This document shows, in pieces, positions 33,887 through 42,262 of a stretch of DNA of 64,000 bases (within the stretch, counting starts at the first letter, position 1; each line of letters opens with the position of its first letter). Below the pieces are notes generated by a model that searched no databases, was not told the DNA's origin, and was given only the letters and a program-made list of their open reading frames with translations. Source of the DNA: Clostridia bacterium. Its GTDB lineage: Bacteria; Bacillota; Clostridia; Oscillospirales; Acutalibacteraceae. The translations under genes and the position numbers were made by a program. The DNA is taken from contig JAFSEF010000116.1 of NCBI GenBank assembly GCA_017435865.1, positions 34,151-98,150 on the forward strand. Direction: 5' to 3'.

Positions 33887-35818
33887 ATGAAAAAAACACC
33901 CTATTACATTACAACCGCAATCCCCTACACTTCGTCCAAGCCCCATATCGGCAACTCTTATGAACTTGTGTTCACCGATGCCGTAGCACGTTTCAAACGA
34001 ATGCAGGGTTATGATGTATGCTTCCAGACCGGTACAGACGAACACGGTCAGAAAATCGAAAACAAAGCAAAAGAACAGGGCATCACATCCAAAGAACACG
34101 TTGACCGCATTGTTGCCGACATTCAGAATGACTACAAGCTGCTGAACATCAGCTATGACCGTTTTCTGCGTACAACGGACGAAATGCACGAACGTGTGAT
34201 TCAGAAGATTTTCAAAAAGCTCTATGAACAGGGCGATATTTACAAAAGCTCTTACGAAGGCAAATACTGCGTCGAATGCGAAAGCTTTTTCACCGACAGC
34301 CAGCTTGTGGACGGTAAGTGTCCCGACTGCGGCAGACCCGTCAAGCTCGAAAAAGAAGAAGCTTATTTCCTGCGTCTGAGCAAATATCAGCAGCAGCTGG
34401 AAGATCACATTGAACAGAACCCCGATTTCATTTATCCCGAAAGCCGCAAAAAGGAAATGCTCAACAACTTCATCAAGCCCGGTCTGCAGGATCTTTGCGT
34501 TTCGAGAAGCACCTTCACATGGGGTATTCCCGTAGACTTTGATCCCGGTCATGTAGTATATGTATGGATCGACGCACTTTCCAACTACATCACGGGTATC
34601 GGCTACGATCCCGACGGCAGCTCGGACGATTACAAGAAATACTGGCCCGGTATTCACATCATCGGTAAGGACATCGTAAGATTCCACACCATTTACTGGC
34701 CTGTCATCCTCATGGCACTCGGTGAGCCGCTTCCCAAGCAGGTCTTCGGTCATCCGTGGTTGCTTTCCGGCACCGACAAGATGAGCAAATCCCGCGGCAA
34801 CGTCATCTTTGCAAAGGACCTCGTTGAAACCTTCGGTGCAGATGCCGTGCGTTACTACGTTCTCAGCGAAATGCCGTTTGCACATGACGGTACGATCTCT
34901 TACGAAAACATCATCGAACGCTACAACACCGACCTTGCAAACACCCTCGGCAACCTTGTCAACCGCACCGTTGCCATGGTCAACAAATATTTCGGCGGCA
35001 CACTTCCCTGCAACACCGCTGCTGAAGAACTTGACACAGAGTTCAAAGAAACCATTCTTGCCTGCGTTCCCGCATCCGTAAAACTGCTTGACGAATTCAA
35101 GATGGCAGATTCCATCGAAGTCGTCATGAACGCAGCAAAGCGTTGCAACAAATACATTGACGAAACCGCACCCTGGGCACTTGCAAAGGACGAAGAAAAG
35201 AAAGACCGTCTTTCCACCGTGCTTTACAATCTGCTCGAAGGCATCCGTATTGTCACGCTGTCACTGTCGCACGTCATGCCCGCAACGGCAGAAGCAATCT
35301 GCAAGCAGATCAACACCGATGTAACGGACTACGAAAGCCTGTTTGCATTCGGCGGCTACAAACTCGGTACTGCTGTCGGCGAAGCAACTCCCCTGTTTGC
35401 AAGAATTGATGCTGAAAAGCTGCTTGCAGAACTCGAAGCCGAATACAAGAAACAGCAGGAAGCTGCTGCACGCAAAGCAGAAATTGCAGGCGTTGCAAAA
35501 ATCGGCATTGAAGATTTTGCGAAGGTTGACCTGCGTGTTGCGAAGATCGTGGACTGCGAACCCGTCAAGAAAGCCAAGAAGCTCCTGAAACTCACCGTCA
35601 ATGACGGTTGTGCAAACCGCACGGTCGCATCGGGCATTGCCAAGTGGTACAAGCCCGAAGACCTTGTCGGCAAGAGCATCATTCTTGTTTCCAACCTCAA
35701 GCCCGCCGTTCTTTGCGGCATTGAAAGCCAGGGCATGATCCTTGCAGCCGATTGCGGTGAAGACGATGTGAAGGTTATTTTCGTAGACGGCATGCCCGAA
35801 GGTGCAAAGGTCAGATAA
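33887..35818 (+). CDS. metG: Methionyl-tRNA synthetase
   Basis: 643 residues. Class I signature KPHIGNS near residue 20, knuckle Cys in CVECESFF and CPDCGRP, and KMSKS in TDKMSKSRGN. The C-terminal about 110 residues are the EMAP-like tRNA-binding domain (FAKVDLRVAKIVDCEPV), which aids dimerisation and tRNA capture. GGGAGG precedes the ATG; an earlier in-frame ATG would add about 46 residues unlike any MetG. The stop codon overlaps the tatD-like gene start by one base. Confidence 0.97.
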   Translation: MKKTPYYITTAIPYTSSKPHIGNSYELVFTDAVARFKRMQGYDVCFQTGTDEHGQKIENKAKEQGITSKEHVDRIVADIQNDYKLLNISYDRFLRTTDEMHERVIQKIFKKLYEQGDIYKSSYEGKYCVECESFFTDSQLVDGKCPDCGRPVKLEKEEAYFLRLSKYQQQLEDHIEQNPDFIYPESRKKEMLNNFIKPGLQDLCVSRSTFTWGIPVDFDPGHVVYVWIDALSNYITGIGYDPDGSSDDYKKYWPGIHIIGKDIVRFHTIYWPVILMALGEPLPKQVFGHPWLLSGTDKMSKSRGNVIFAKDLVETFGADAVRYYVLSEMPFAHDGTISYENIIERYNTDLANTLGNLVNRTVAMVNKYFGGTLPCNTAAEELDTEFKETILACVPASVKLLDEFKMADSIEVVMNAAKRCNKYIDETAPWALAKDEEKKDRLSTVLYNLLEGIRIVTLSLSHVMPATAEAICKQINTDVTDYESLFAFGGYKLGTAVGEATPLFARIDAEKLLAELEAEYKKQQEAAARKAEIAGVAKIGIEDFAKVDLRVAKIVDCEPVKKAKKLLKLTVNDGCANRTVASGIAKWYKPEDLVGKSIILVSNLKPAVLCGIESQGMILAADCGEDDVKVIFVDGMPEGAKVR

Positions 35819-36579
35819 TGAACAATATATTCGATTCCCACGCACACTACAACGACCGCCGTTTTGACGATGATCGTGCATCCGTTTTGCAGAATCTCCC
35901 CTTGCAGGGAGTGAAAACCGTTCTCAACTGCGGAACCACCATTGTTTCGAGTGAAGATTGCCTGCAGTTGGCAGAAGAATATGATTATCTTTATGCCGCC
36001 TGCGGTGTGCATCCGCACGAAGCAGAACAGGAAGAAGACAAACTGGATGCTCTGTGTGCACTTTTAAAGCACGAAAAATGCCTTGCAGTGGGTGAAATCG
36101 GTCTGGATTATCACTATGATTTTTCTCCGCGTGACACACAACAGCGTGTTTTTGAACGGCAGATTCAGATTGCAAACGAGTTGCAGATGCCTGTCATCGT
36201 GCATGACCGCGAATCACACGAAGACACCATGAACCTGCTCAAAAAATATAAACCCGCGGGTGTTGTGCATTGTTTTTCGGGCAGTGCGGAAATGGCAAAA
36301 GAAGTGGTAAAACTCGGAATGTATGTCGGTTTCGGCGGTGCATTGACATTCAAAGGAGCCAGAAAACCTCTGGAAGCTGCCGCTGCGGTGCCGAAAGACC
36401 GCCTGCTGCTTGAAACGGATTGTCCTTACATGGCCCCCGTACCGCACAGAGGCAAACGCTGCGATTCAAGCATGATTCCGCTTGCTGCCGAAGTGATTGC
36501 AGGCATATGGAATTGTACAGTGCAGGAAGTGCTGGACACGGCTGCCGAAAACGCAGAAAGATTGTTTTTCAAAAAATAA
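35818..36579 (+). CDS. TatD family metal-dependent hydrolase
   Basis: 253 residues. Metal ligands: FDSHAHYND at the N-terminus, AVGEIGLDYH, VIVHDRESHED, GVVHCFSGS and LLETDCPYM. TatD proteins are two-metal TIM-barrel nucleases or hydrolases; in Firmicutes the gene commonly follows metG, as here, with TAATG coupling. Its exact substrate in this organism is unknown. Confidence 0.93.
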   Translation: MNNIFDSHAHYNDRRFDDDRASVLQNLPLQGVKTVLNCGTTIVSSEDCLQLAEEYDYLYAACGVHPHEAEQEEDKLDALCALLKHEKCLAVGEIGLDYHYDFSPRDTQQRVFERQIQIANELQMPVIVHDRESHEDTMNLLKKYKPAGVVHCFSGSAEMAKEVVKLGMYVGFGGALTFKGARKPLEAAAAVPKDRLLLETDCPYMAPVPHRGKRCDSSMIPLAAEVIAGIWNCTVQEVLDTAAENAERLFFKK

Positions 36580-36591
36580 AGAGGATACACA

Positions 36592-36623
36592 AAACTGCAA
36601 GCCTGTGAAAAGGTTTGCAGTTT
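36592..36623 (+). terminator. Terminator after metG-tatD
   Basis: A 13-bp stem (one G-T pair) from 36592-36604 and 36611-36623 with a 6-nt loop, followed by TTTGTTTTT. Confidence 0.92.
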
Positions 36624-36667
36624 TTTGTTTTTCACGGAACGCTGAAGGACAAATAATGAATTGCGGT

Positions 36668-37444
36668 TTATCGCGGAGGTCTTTTGCGAAGCTTCGGCAC
36701 ACTTGTACGTGCAATCCGTTCCGCAAGCTCCAGGTCATAAGACGCAGGTGACGTCATAAAATCGTATGACACGGGGGTTCTTGTGTCAAGTGTTGCGGTG
36801 GTCTGTTGTTCACGCGACGGGGCGTTGTTGTTCGGTTTTGCAGAGGTTGCATTGTTGGTCTGTTTTGCAGGTGCTGCGGTTTCATCTTTTGCAATCCATT
36901 CGCACAGTACCGCAAAATCGTCCTTATACTCCTTGTCGGTTCTTCGCTTGTAAGCCGACAATCTGTCAACATAACTCTCAGCCACGGCACAGCGTTGGTG
37001 CAGCTGCCGGTTTTCTTCTTCTGTCAGGAGTACATTTTTGAACATACCGTAACTTGTTTTCGGTTCGGATTCGGATTGCGGGAGTGTGTCCTGTCTTTCT
37101 TCATCGGTCTCTTTTGACGACTTTGCCTGACTGTTGTTCTGCAAGTCTTCGGGGGTTTTGATGGTGATCAGCATATGGCGGTTGCGGATATTCTCATACG
37201 TCAGAAACTGCATTTCTTCAAGTTTTTCAAGAATATACCGCACCTGGCGTACGGAAAGCTTGCACCAACCGGCAATTTCGGGTGCACTTGCCAACAGCTG
37301 ACCGGGTTGCAATTCGATGTCATCCTGTATTGTTTTGGTGTAGCGTGCACGTGCACTCAGATGAATCCACACATGCATATAAACACTATCGCGGGACATG
37401 AGGAAGTTAATAACATCTCTCGGAATTTTGATATAACCTGTCAT
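36668..37444 (-). CDS. DnaD-like replication/helix-turn-helix protein
   Basis: 258 residues. The N-terminal 100 residues look like a winged helix of phage and plasmid replication proteins (SVYMHVWIHLSARARY, LSVRQVRYILEKLEEMQFL). The middle block SYGMFKNVLLTEEENRQLHQ with SAYKRRTDKEYKDDFAVLCE and WIAKDE resembles the conserved C-terminal block of replisome-organiser proteins in mobile elements. It ends in a Thr/Asn/Pro linker and a basic tail (KLRKRPPR). AAAGGAG precedes the ATG; an earlier start without ribosome site was rejected. No phage or plasmid gene is adjacent, so it is an isolated element remnant or a domesticated gene. Confidence 0.72.
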   Translation of the reverse strand: MTGYIKIPRDVINFLMSRDSVYMHVWIHLSARARYTKTIQDDIELQPGQLLASAPEIAGWCKLSVRQVRYILEKLEEMQFLTYENIRNRHMLITIKTPEDLQNNSQAKSSKETDEERQDTLPQSESEPKTSYGMFKNVLLTEEENRQLHQRCAVAESYVDRLSAYKRRTDKEYKDDFAVLCEWIAKDETAAPAKQTNNATSAKPNNNAPSREQQTTATLDTRTPVSYDFMTSPASYDLELAERIARTSVPKLRKRPPR

Positions 37445-38114
37445 TCGTTTCTCCTTTGTGTTGTCGGACAGTCCTGTTTTTGTGTAACTTTTTTTGTTCT
37501 GCAGTGACTGTATGGTAACAAAAAAGAGATATTTTTTCTGCCCCGGTTTCTCAGACACAAAGTGCCGAAAAGCCCGATTCTACGGGCTTTATGAGGTGTA
37601 AAAATTTTAAATTTTTGTATTTTTAACTCATTTATCAATCAACATATCCGCTTTATTTTTACTCTGTTCATCAAGCAGTGAGAGTCCTTTTTTCCGACAA
37701 AAAACCGATCTTTCTTTTTTCCGACGGCTGTGCTGTGTTTCTGATCACAACGCTTCTCTTATAATATAATAATTTATTTATTTTGCGTACGCGTTTATGT
37801 GTAACATTCTTTCAATTCTTTCTTGTCTTTCTTTCTATATAATTGTATGTCGGAATGACAATCGGTCAGACAACAAAAAGAGGCTTGTCTGCAAATCGGT
37901 ACACAAAAAACGGAAAACGCATACTGCCGAAAACCCTTTGCTGACGGGCATCGGCGGCACACGACGGTGTGAAAATCGGTATACCAAATTGCAGACGCTT
38001 GTCAGACACGCGGTATACAAAAAAGTCTGCTGCAACAGTATGAAGATGCTTTTTTCTCTTCACACCTGCATAAAAGAGCCGCAAACGGATTACAATACAA
38101 GTGGAGGGATTTAC
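37445..38114. other. 670-nt AT-rich noncoding region with short repeats
   Basis: No convincing gene is seen. It holds a hairpin AAAGCCCG/CGGGCTTT (37569-37590); two copies of CTTTTTTCCGAC about 27 nt apart near 37688 and 37715; two copies of CGGTAYACAAAAAA (37897-37910, 38011-38024); AATCGGT at 37860, 37894 and 37974; and an 8-bp inverted repeat GTCTGCAA/TTGCAGAC flanking the middle. The placement between a replication-type gene and a small gene would fit a relic origin, a structured RNA or operators; none is proven. Confidence 0.5.
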
Positions 38115-38306
38115 ATGATAAACGAAAACAAAAAACCGAATCCGCAGAAAAAGAACATCAAAGTCAACAGCCTGCCACCCGATATTCTGCCGTTGCCGTA
38201 TCACTCGAACCAAAAAGGCACACCGCAGATCGATGACGACACGCAGAATGCGGCGGATATTTATGACTTTTTACCCGACGGAATCTATGACCGTTATTCG
38301 GATTGA
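38115..38306 (+). CDS. Small protein of unknown function (63 residues)
   Basis: The start is supported by GGAGG 7 nt before the ATG and the end by a strong terminator. The N-terminus is basic (MINENKKPNPQKKN); the middle reads VNSLPPDILPLPYHSNQK; the C-terminus is acidic with DIYDFLPDGIYDRYSD. No signal peptide or membrane segment. No family is recognised. It faces away from the DnaD-like gene across the repeat-bearing region. Confidence 0.68.
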   Translation: MINENKKPNPQKKNIKVNSLPPDILPLPYHSNQKGTPQIDDDTQNAADIYDFLPDGIYDRYSD

Positions 38307-38313
38307 ATGAAAA

Positions 38314-38355
38314 AAACCGTACCTTATGCATCAGCGAAGATGCACGGTACGGTTT
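38314..38355. terminator. Bidirectional terminator
   Basis: Stem AAACCGTACC/GGTACGGTTT (38314-38323, 38346-38355) enclosing a second stem TGCATC/GATGCA. T residues follow on both strands, serving the 63-residue gene and the convergent XRE gene. Confidence 0.9.
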
Positions 38356-38370
38356 GCTTTTATCATAACC

Positions 38371-39222
38371 TTATCTGCCGTATAAACTGTCAAAATAATA
38401 ATGGCTACTTTTCTTGGATTGAGGATATCGCGGTGTTTCAATTTCTTGTTTTTCCGCATTCAACAGCACCGGAAAGCCATGGATATTATTCTGATCGGGA
38501 ATCACAAACAAATCAAGCACAAAGTTATTTTCCACGGGACAAAGATATTCAATCCCGTCATTTTCAAAGGTATACCACCTGGCATCCTTCGGGGGTTCCC
38601 CACAGCAAAAAACCAGCACAGCCGTCCCGTCGGAACCGCCGATATTCAGCGAGGTCATCATACCGGGCGCAAAATACGGTTTTCCACCGCCCGGATACCA
38701 GCGGTTGTGAAAAATACGGTCACGCTCAAACAGGCACATACACCAGAATTCACCGTCTGTTTTCGCAAGCACTGCCATGTAATCGCCGCGAATCTGCATA
38801 TCAACGATGCTGACACTTTTATACTGCACATAGCCGTCACGTTTTAACGCAGGGCTCAGATAGGCAACCATTTGCTGCGTTATTGCATCTTTGTCCGTTG
38901 TTTTTACGGTATCTGCATATCGGGAACAGAGGAAACCCGAAAACAGCAACACAACCACACAAACAAAACTGATAACCGCATACAGTAAAAAAATCCGGCG
39001 GTTCTTTTTGACAATCACGTTTTCTGCCTGTTCTGTGGCAAAAAAGGATTCTTCAATTTCAAAAAAGGCAAGCAATGCATCAAGAGAATCACGGCTCGGA
39101 AGTCCAAGTCCGTTTTCCCACTTTGCAACCGCACTGCGGCTGACATAAACCGCATCTGCAAGCGCCTGTTGCGAAATGCCTTTTTCCGTCCGCAGTTTTT
39201 TGAGTTTCACTCCAAACTCCAT
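38371..39222 (-). CDS. XRE regulator with single membrane segment and sensor-like domain
   Basis: 283 residues. Helix-turn-helix at residues 5-60 (ISQQALADAVYVSRSAVAKWE), one transmembrane segment (about 80-105, LLYAVISFVCVVVLLFSGF), then about 170 residues that should lie outside the cell, with no known domain. This one-component layout would couple an external signal to DNA binding. The ATG (MEFGVK) has AGGTGG 8 nt upstream. It is last in a same-strand series with a membrane protein, a LytTR regulator and a 27-residue peptide. Confidence 0.83.
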   Translation of the reverse strand: MEFGVKLKKLRTEKGISQQALADAVYVSRSAVAKWENGLGLPSRDSLDALLAFFEIEESFFATEQAENVIVKKNRRIFLLYAVISFVCVVVLLFSGFLCSRYADTVKTTDKDAITQQMVAYLSPALKRDGYVQYKSVSIVDMQIRGDYMAVLAKTDGEFWCMCLFERDRIFHNRWYPGGGKPYFAPGMMTSLNIGGSDGTAVLVFCCGEPPKDARWYTFENDGIEYLCPVENNFVLDLFVIPDQNNIHGFPVLLNAEKQEIETPRYPQSKKSSHYYFDSLYGR

Positions 39223-39286
39223 AAAATATACCACCTTTCACCTGCATTATAACACAAATCAGGCAAAAAGTGGTGTTACTTTGTTG

Positions 39287-39583
39287 TTACTTTTGAAAAT
39301 TCTCTTCATTGATTCCGCTGAAGGCGATGCCCTGCATGATACTCAGCACCAATGCGGCGGAAATGATAAAGCCGAAAGCCGCTTTTTCAAATTCCGCTAT
39401 GGCAAACACAGCGGACACAATCAACAGGATACCGCCGACAACAAGTCCGCCGACAATAATATGCTCCGTTTTGCCGAACGAATGAAAAATGCTTGCAACT
39501 TTTTCATTTTTCCGAAGCAAAATAAGAATGACAGCAATCGGCAGACCTGACAAAGCAACACAGATCAGAATCCAGTCGTTCAT
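39287..39583 (-). CDS. Small membrane protein, three transmembrane segments
   Basis: 98 residues with three hydrophobic stretches (MNDWILICVALSGLPIAVIL, IIVGGLVVGGILLIVSAVF, AAFGFIISAALVLSIM). No family is recognised. AAGGAG lies 5 nt before the ATG. It follows the LytTR regulator by 20 nt and is probably cotranscribed with it, so it may be part of a signal-handling unit. Confidence 0.8.
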   Translation of the reverse strand: MNDWILICVALSGLPIAVILILLRKNEKVASIFHSFGKTEHIIVGGLVVGGILLIVSAVFAIAEFEKAAFGFIISAALVLSIMQGIAFSGINEENFQK

Positions 39584-39603
39584 TTTTTCTCCTTCTTTCT
39601 TTT

Positions 39604-40308
39604 TTAAAGAATCAGACATTGTCGGTCAACAAAGGAATCGTAGGTCTTGAGTGTGTCATACCGCATACGCACACTCATCATCACACGTTGTCCGTTTGTA
39701 AGTAGCACACTGTCGGTTTCAATGGCACGGATGTAGTGCATATTCACAATAAAACCCTGATGGGTTCTTACAAACCCATGCGGTTGCAAAACCGTGTAAA
39801 TATCCGATATTTTGCCGACAATTTCAAAATTTCCGTTTGTTGTGTGTACGATCAGATGGCGGTTGTAGCCCTCAATAAAACTGATTTCATCGAGTGCAAT
39901 GCGGATTCTTTGATTCTGCCATTTCACAACGATACTCTGATTGAGTTCCCTGTATTTTTTGACAGCCAAGGTGAACACGGCATTGAACTCGTCTTCACAG
40001 ATCGGTTTTGTCAGACAGTAAAACGCCTGCGAACTGCTCAAACGGCTGTATGCAGTCAGAAAAATGACAATCGTTTTCGGAGACAACGCTTTGAGCTTTT
40101 CGGCAACCGCAATGCCGTTATCTTCCCTGAGATCGACTGCAATAAAAACAATGTCATAGTGATTTGCATTTTCAGCACTTTCAAAAAACTGACCGACACT
40201 GTCAGTCAGGGTCAGACTTATGTCGGAATCCGTCTTTTCAGAATCCGTTATAAGGCTGCCCAGTTGCCTGCACAAAGCGGCATCATCATCCAGAATACAG
40301 ATTTTCAT
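39604..40308 (-). CDS. LytTR family response regulator
   Basis: 234 residues. A receiver domain (acidic triad LDDDA at the N-terminus, probable phosphoacceptor Asp59 in FIAVDLREDNG, Lys in CLTKPI) joined to a LytTR DNA-binding domain (ISFIEGYNRHLIVHTTNG, HGFVRTHQGFIVNMHYI). AgrA/VirR-type regulators usually pair with a HPK10 kinase responding to a peptide, but no kinase gene is in the neighbourhood. AAGGTG lies 6 nt before the second ATG, taken as start; the preceding ATG is the alternative. A 27-residue peptide gene lies just upstream. Confidence 0.9.
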   Translation of the reverse strand: MKICILDDDAALCRQLGSLITDSEKTDSDISLTLTDSVGQFFESAENANHYDIVFIAVDLREDNGIAVAEKLKALSPKTIVIFLTAYSRLSSSQAFYCLTKPICEDEFNAVFTLAVKKYRELNQSIVVKWQNQRIRIALDEISFIEGYNRHLIVHTTNGNFEIVGKISDIYTVLQPHGFVRTHQGFIVNMHYIRAIETDSVLLTNGQRVMMSVRMRYDTLKTYDSFVDRQCLIL

Positions 40309-40341
40309 CATTCACACCTTCCAAAAAAAAGTATAAAAAAA

Positions 40342-40366
40342 GCACCTTCGCACAAAACGAAGATGC
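40342..40366 (-). terminator. Terminator between peptide gene and LytTR regulator
   Basis: Stem GCACCTTCG/CGAAGATGC (40342-40350, 40358-40366; one G-T pair), followed on the minus strand by TTTTTTTATAC. Confidence 0.85.
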
Positions 40367-40386
40367 CGAAAATAATCACTTTTCCG

Positions 40387-40470
40387 TCAATTGATAGCAG
40401 CGGATAAAATGGCACTTCGTTTGTATAGAATTTTCACAGAATCCATAAGTTGTACCATACGTACTGTCAT
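40387..40470 (-). CDS. 27-residue peptide, candidate signal or leader
   Basis: The reading frame starts MTVRMVQLMDSVKILYKRSA and ends with an alanine-rich tail (ILSAAIN). It is cationic and could form an amphipathic helix; there is no cysteine and no signal peptide. AGGTGG lies 8 nt before the ATG and a terminator follows directly, so it looks like a translated monocistron upstream of the LytTR regulator. A role as a pheromone precursor, a toxin-like peptide or a leader peptide is possible; no family is recognised. Confidence 0.6.
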   Translation of the reverse strand: MTVRMVQLMDSVKILYKRSAILSAAIN

Positions 40471-40519
40471 TTTATCCACCACCTTTCTTTTTGTTTTTTC
40501 GTTGAACACACAATAACAC

Positions 40520-40574
40520 AAGATGCCGCTTTCGTCAACCCAAAATGCAAAAGTGTTGACAAAAACGGCATCTT
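40520..40574. repeat. Inverted 20-bp repeat pair
   Basis: The 20-mer at 40520-40539 and the reverse complement of 40555-40574 differ at 2 positions, with a 15-bp spacer; the conserved ends are AAGATGCCG and GTCAAC. A further AAGATGCCG occurs at 40360-40368. The minus-strand TTGACG within the left copy could be a -35 box for the 27-residue peptide gene (17 nt before TATTGT). The pair may be a regulator-binding site or an RNA hairpin after the DUF896 gene. Confidence 0.75.
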
Positions 40575-40585
40575 TGACTGTTCTT

Positions 40586-40792
40586 TCATTTTTTAATCAG
40601 TTTCTCTTTTGTTCCGTCGGGACGAAGGACGTACGTGCTGTCCAACTGCGACACCAGCGATTCTTTGAATGCGGCAACATATTCGGCACGAAGCACCTTT
40701 TGTTCTTCACGCTCTTCTTTCGTCAACCCTTCGGGGGTCTTGGACTTTCTTGCAAGAACATTGATGCGGTCAATTTTTTCCTGTGTAATCAT
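40586..40792 (-). CDS. DUF896 family protein (YnzC-like)
   Basis: 68 residues, matching DUF896 throughout: ITQEKIDRINVLARKSKT, LTKEEREEQKVLRAEYV and the tail FKESLVSQLDSTYVLRPDG. The family is small, helical, widespread in Firmicutes and without a settled function. Its AAGGAG site is inside the last codons of the phosphatase gene upstream, so the two form an operon. Confidence 0.93.
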   Translation of the reverse strand: MITQEKIDRINVLARKSKTPEGLTKEEREEQKVLRAEYVAAFKESLVSQLDSTYVLRPDGTKEKLIKK

Positions 40793-40797
40793 ATCTC

Positions 40798-41523
40798 TTA
40801 CTCCTTGTTTTGTGAGGGATCATAGAAGCCTGCAAATTCGGCAGGATCAAAGTCTTTTTCATAATCAAAATCATCTTCGTCGGTGCCTGCAGCAGGTTCG
40901 CTTTCATCGGGCATATCGGGTACCCATGCAATCACTTCGAACTTGCGTGCCTGCGACCAGATCATCGGGGTAATACGCAGTGTATAGCCGCAACCGTTCG
41001 GGCAGACCCAATCGGTCATGGGACGTTCGGGCAGACCGAATGCAGACAGAATTGCCATCATAACACCGCCGTGGGTGATAATGGCAGCATCTTCCACACC
41101 TGTCTGTAAAAGACCGTCCACGATCATTTCAAAGCAATTCCGCACGCGGATGGAAAAATCCTCGTTACTTTCACCATAAGGCGGTGCAGCTTCGCCGCCA
41201 CCTTTGAGCCATTCACCGAACGCAGGGTCAGATGCCAGTTCTTCGGCGGTCTGGCCTTCAAATTCACCGAAATCGTATTCAATAAGATCTTCAAATACAA
41301 GCGGCTGCATATCGGGGAAAATTACGTTTGCGGTCTGCACACAGCGTTTAAGGGGACTTGTCAGCACGGCTCCGGGCTGCGGATAACCGTATTCATCACG
41401 CATTTCCTCAAGCTGTTTTCTGCCTTCTTCGGTCAGTGACACATCGGTGTGACCGATATAACGCCCCTCTGTGGCACCTTTGGAAAGACCGTGTCGGATG
41501 AGATGTATTTTATAAGTTTTCAT
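40798..41523 (-). CDS. Histidine phosphatase family protein
   Basis: 241 residues. The catalytic RHG is in IHLIRHGLSKGATEG, with the second Arg in TSPLKRCVQTA, Glu in the middle, and the second His in AAIITHGGVMMA. It resembles phosphoglycerate mutase-like phosphatases acting on small metabolites (such as alpha-ribazole-P or sugar phosphates). The C-terminal 35 residues are a very acidic extension (DEDDFDYEKDFD). The DUF896 gene follows directly. Confidence 0.9.
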   Translation of the reverse strand: MKTYKIHLIRHGLSKGATEGRYIGHTDVSLTEEGRKQLEEMRDEYGYPQPGAVLTSPLKRCVQTANVIFPDMQPLVFEDLIEYDFGEFEGQTAEELASDPAFGEWLKGGGEAAPPYGESNEDFSIRVRNCFEMIVDGLLQTGVEDAAIITHGGVMMAILSAFGLPERPMTDWVCPNGCGYTLRITPMIWSQARKFEVIAWVPDMPDESEPAAGTDEDDFDYEKDFDPAEFAGFYDPSQNKE

Positions 41524-41541
41524 AGAATTCTCCGTTTTGTA

Positions 41542-41570
41542 TTTACAGTTTTGATTTTTGATGTTATAAT
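41542..41570 (+). promoter_or_regulatory. Promoter of the XRE gene
   Basis: TTTACA (41542-41547), 17 nt spacer, TATAAT (41565-41570), about 28 nt before the start codon and inside the short divergent region shared with the phosphatase gene. Confidence 0.7.
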
Positions 41571-41598
41571 TATACTATCTGTTATATGAGGTGAGAGT

Positions 41599-42204
41599 AT
41601 GCAAACAGATTTTCCGAACAAATTGAGTGAACTGAGAAGATCAAAGGGTGTCAGCCAAAAGGAAGCTGCCGCAGCGTTGGGGATTTCGCAGGCTTTGCTT
41701 TCGCACTACGAAAAAGGCATTCGCGAATGCGGACTTGATTTTGTAAGAAAAGCAAGTACGTATTACGGTGCATCCACCGACTGGCTGCTTGGGCTTAGCG
41801 ATACCCGTCTGGGAGCCAATGAGATTTTTGAAGCCAATGACAGCCCTGCTGACGAAGAAATGCGGCTTCGCACCATCCTGCGTTGCTATGTGCGTCTGAG
41901 TGAGGAAATGAGCAGCCGCGGTGAACAGGCTCGCGGATTGCTGACAGACTACATGGCATTGAGCCTGTACCGTTACATAGCGGCACTGCGTTTTGCAGAC
42001 GGCAGTGCACCGCAATGGGTCAAGCTTGAAAACAACGCGGCAAACCGCTTGTCGGGCTTGTTACTGAGTGAAATGACCCAGGACTTTCCGCAACTGCGGG
42101 AATCGACTGCAGAGCAGGAAAAACCGCTTTGTATGCAGACGCTGATTGAATACTGCGAAACACTCATCCGAGATGAAACCGCGGGGATGCTGCGTTATCT
42201 CTGA
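41599..42204 (+). CDS. XRE family regulator
   Basis: 201 residues. N-terminal helix-turn-helix (VSQKEAAAALGISQALLSHYE) typical of Firmicutes XRE proteins that read GxSTDWLLG after the DNA-binding part (ASTDWLLGLSD). The C-terminal half is helical with no known domain. GAGGTGAG precedes the ATG. It is transcribed divergently from the phosphatase/DUF896 operon and may regulate it. Confidence 0.87.
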   Translation: MQTDFPNKLSELRRSKGVSQKEAAAALGISQALLSHYEKGIRECGLDFVRKASTYYGASTDWLLGLSDTRLGANEIFEANDSPADEEMRLRTILRCYVRLSEEMSSRGEQARGLLTDYMALSLYRYIAALRFADGSAPQWVKLENNAANRLSGLLLSEMTQDFPQLRESTAEQEKPLCMQTLIEYCETLIRDETAGMLRYL

Positions 42205-42262
42205 TCAATACTACATATGTTAACACAAAACAGCACAGAATGCAACGTCTGATTTGGCAAGG

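Noticed and set aside
37797-38114. In-frame upstream extension of the 63-residue gene
   Set aside because: The extension lacks a ribosome site and covers repeat-bearing DNA; the internal ATG has GGAGG at ideal spacing.
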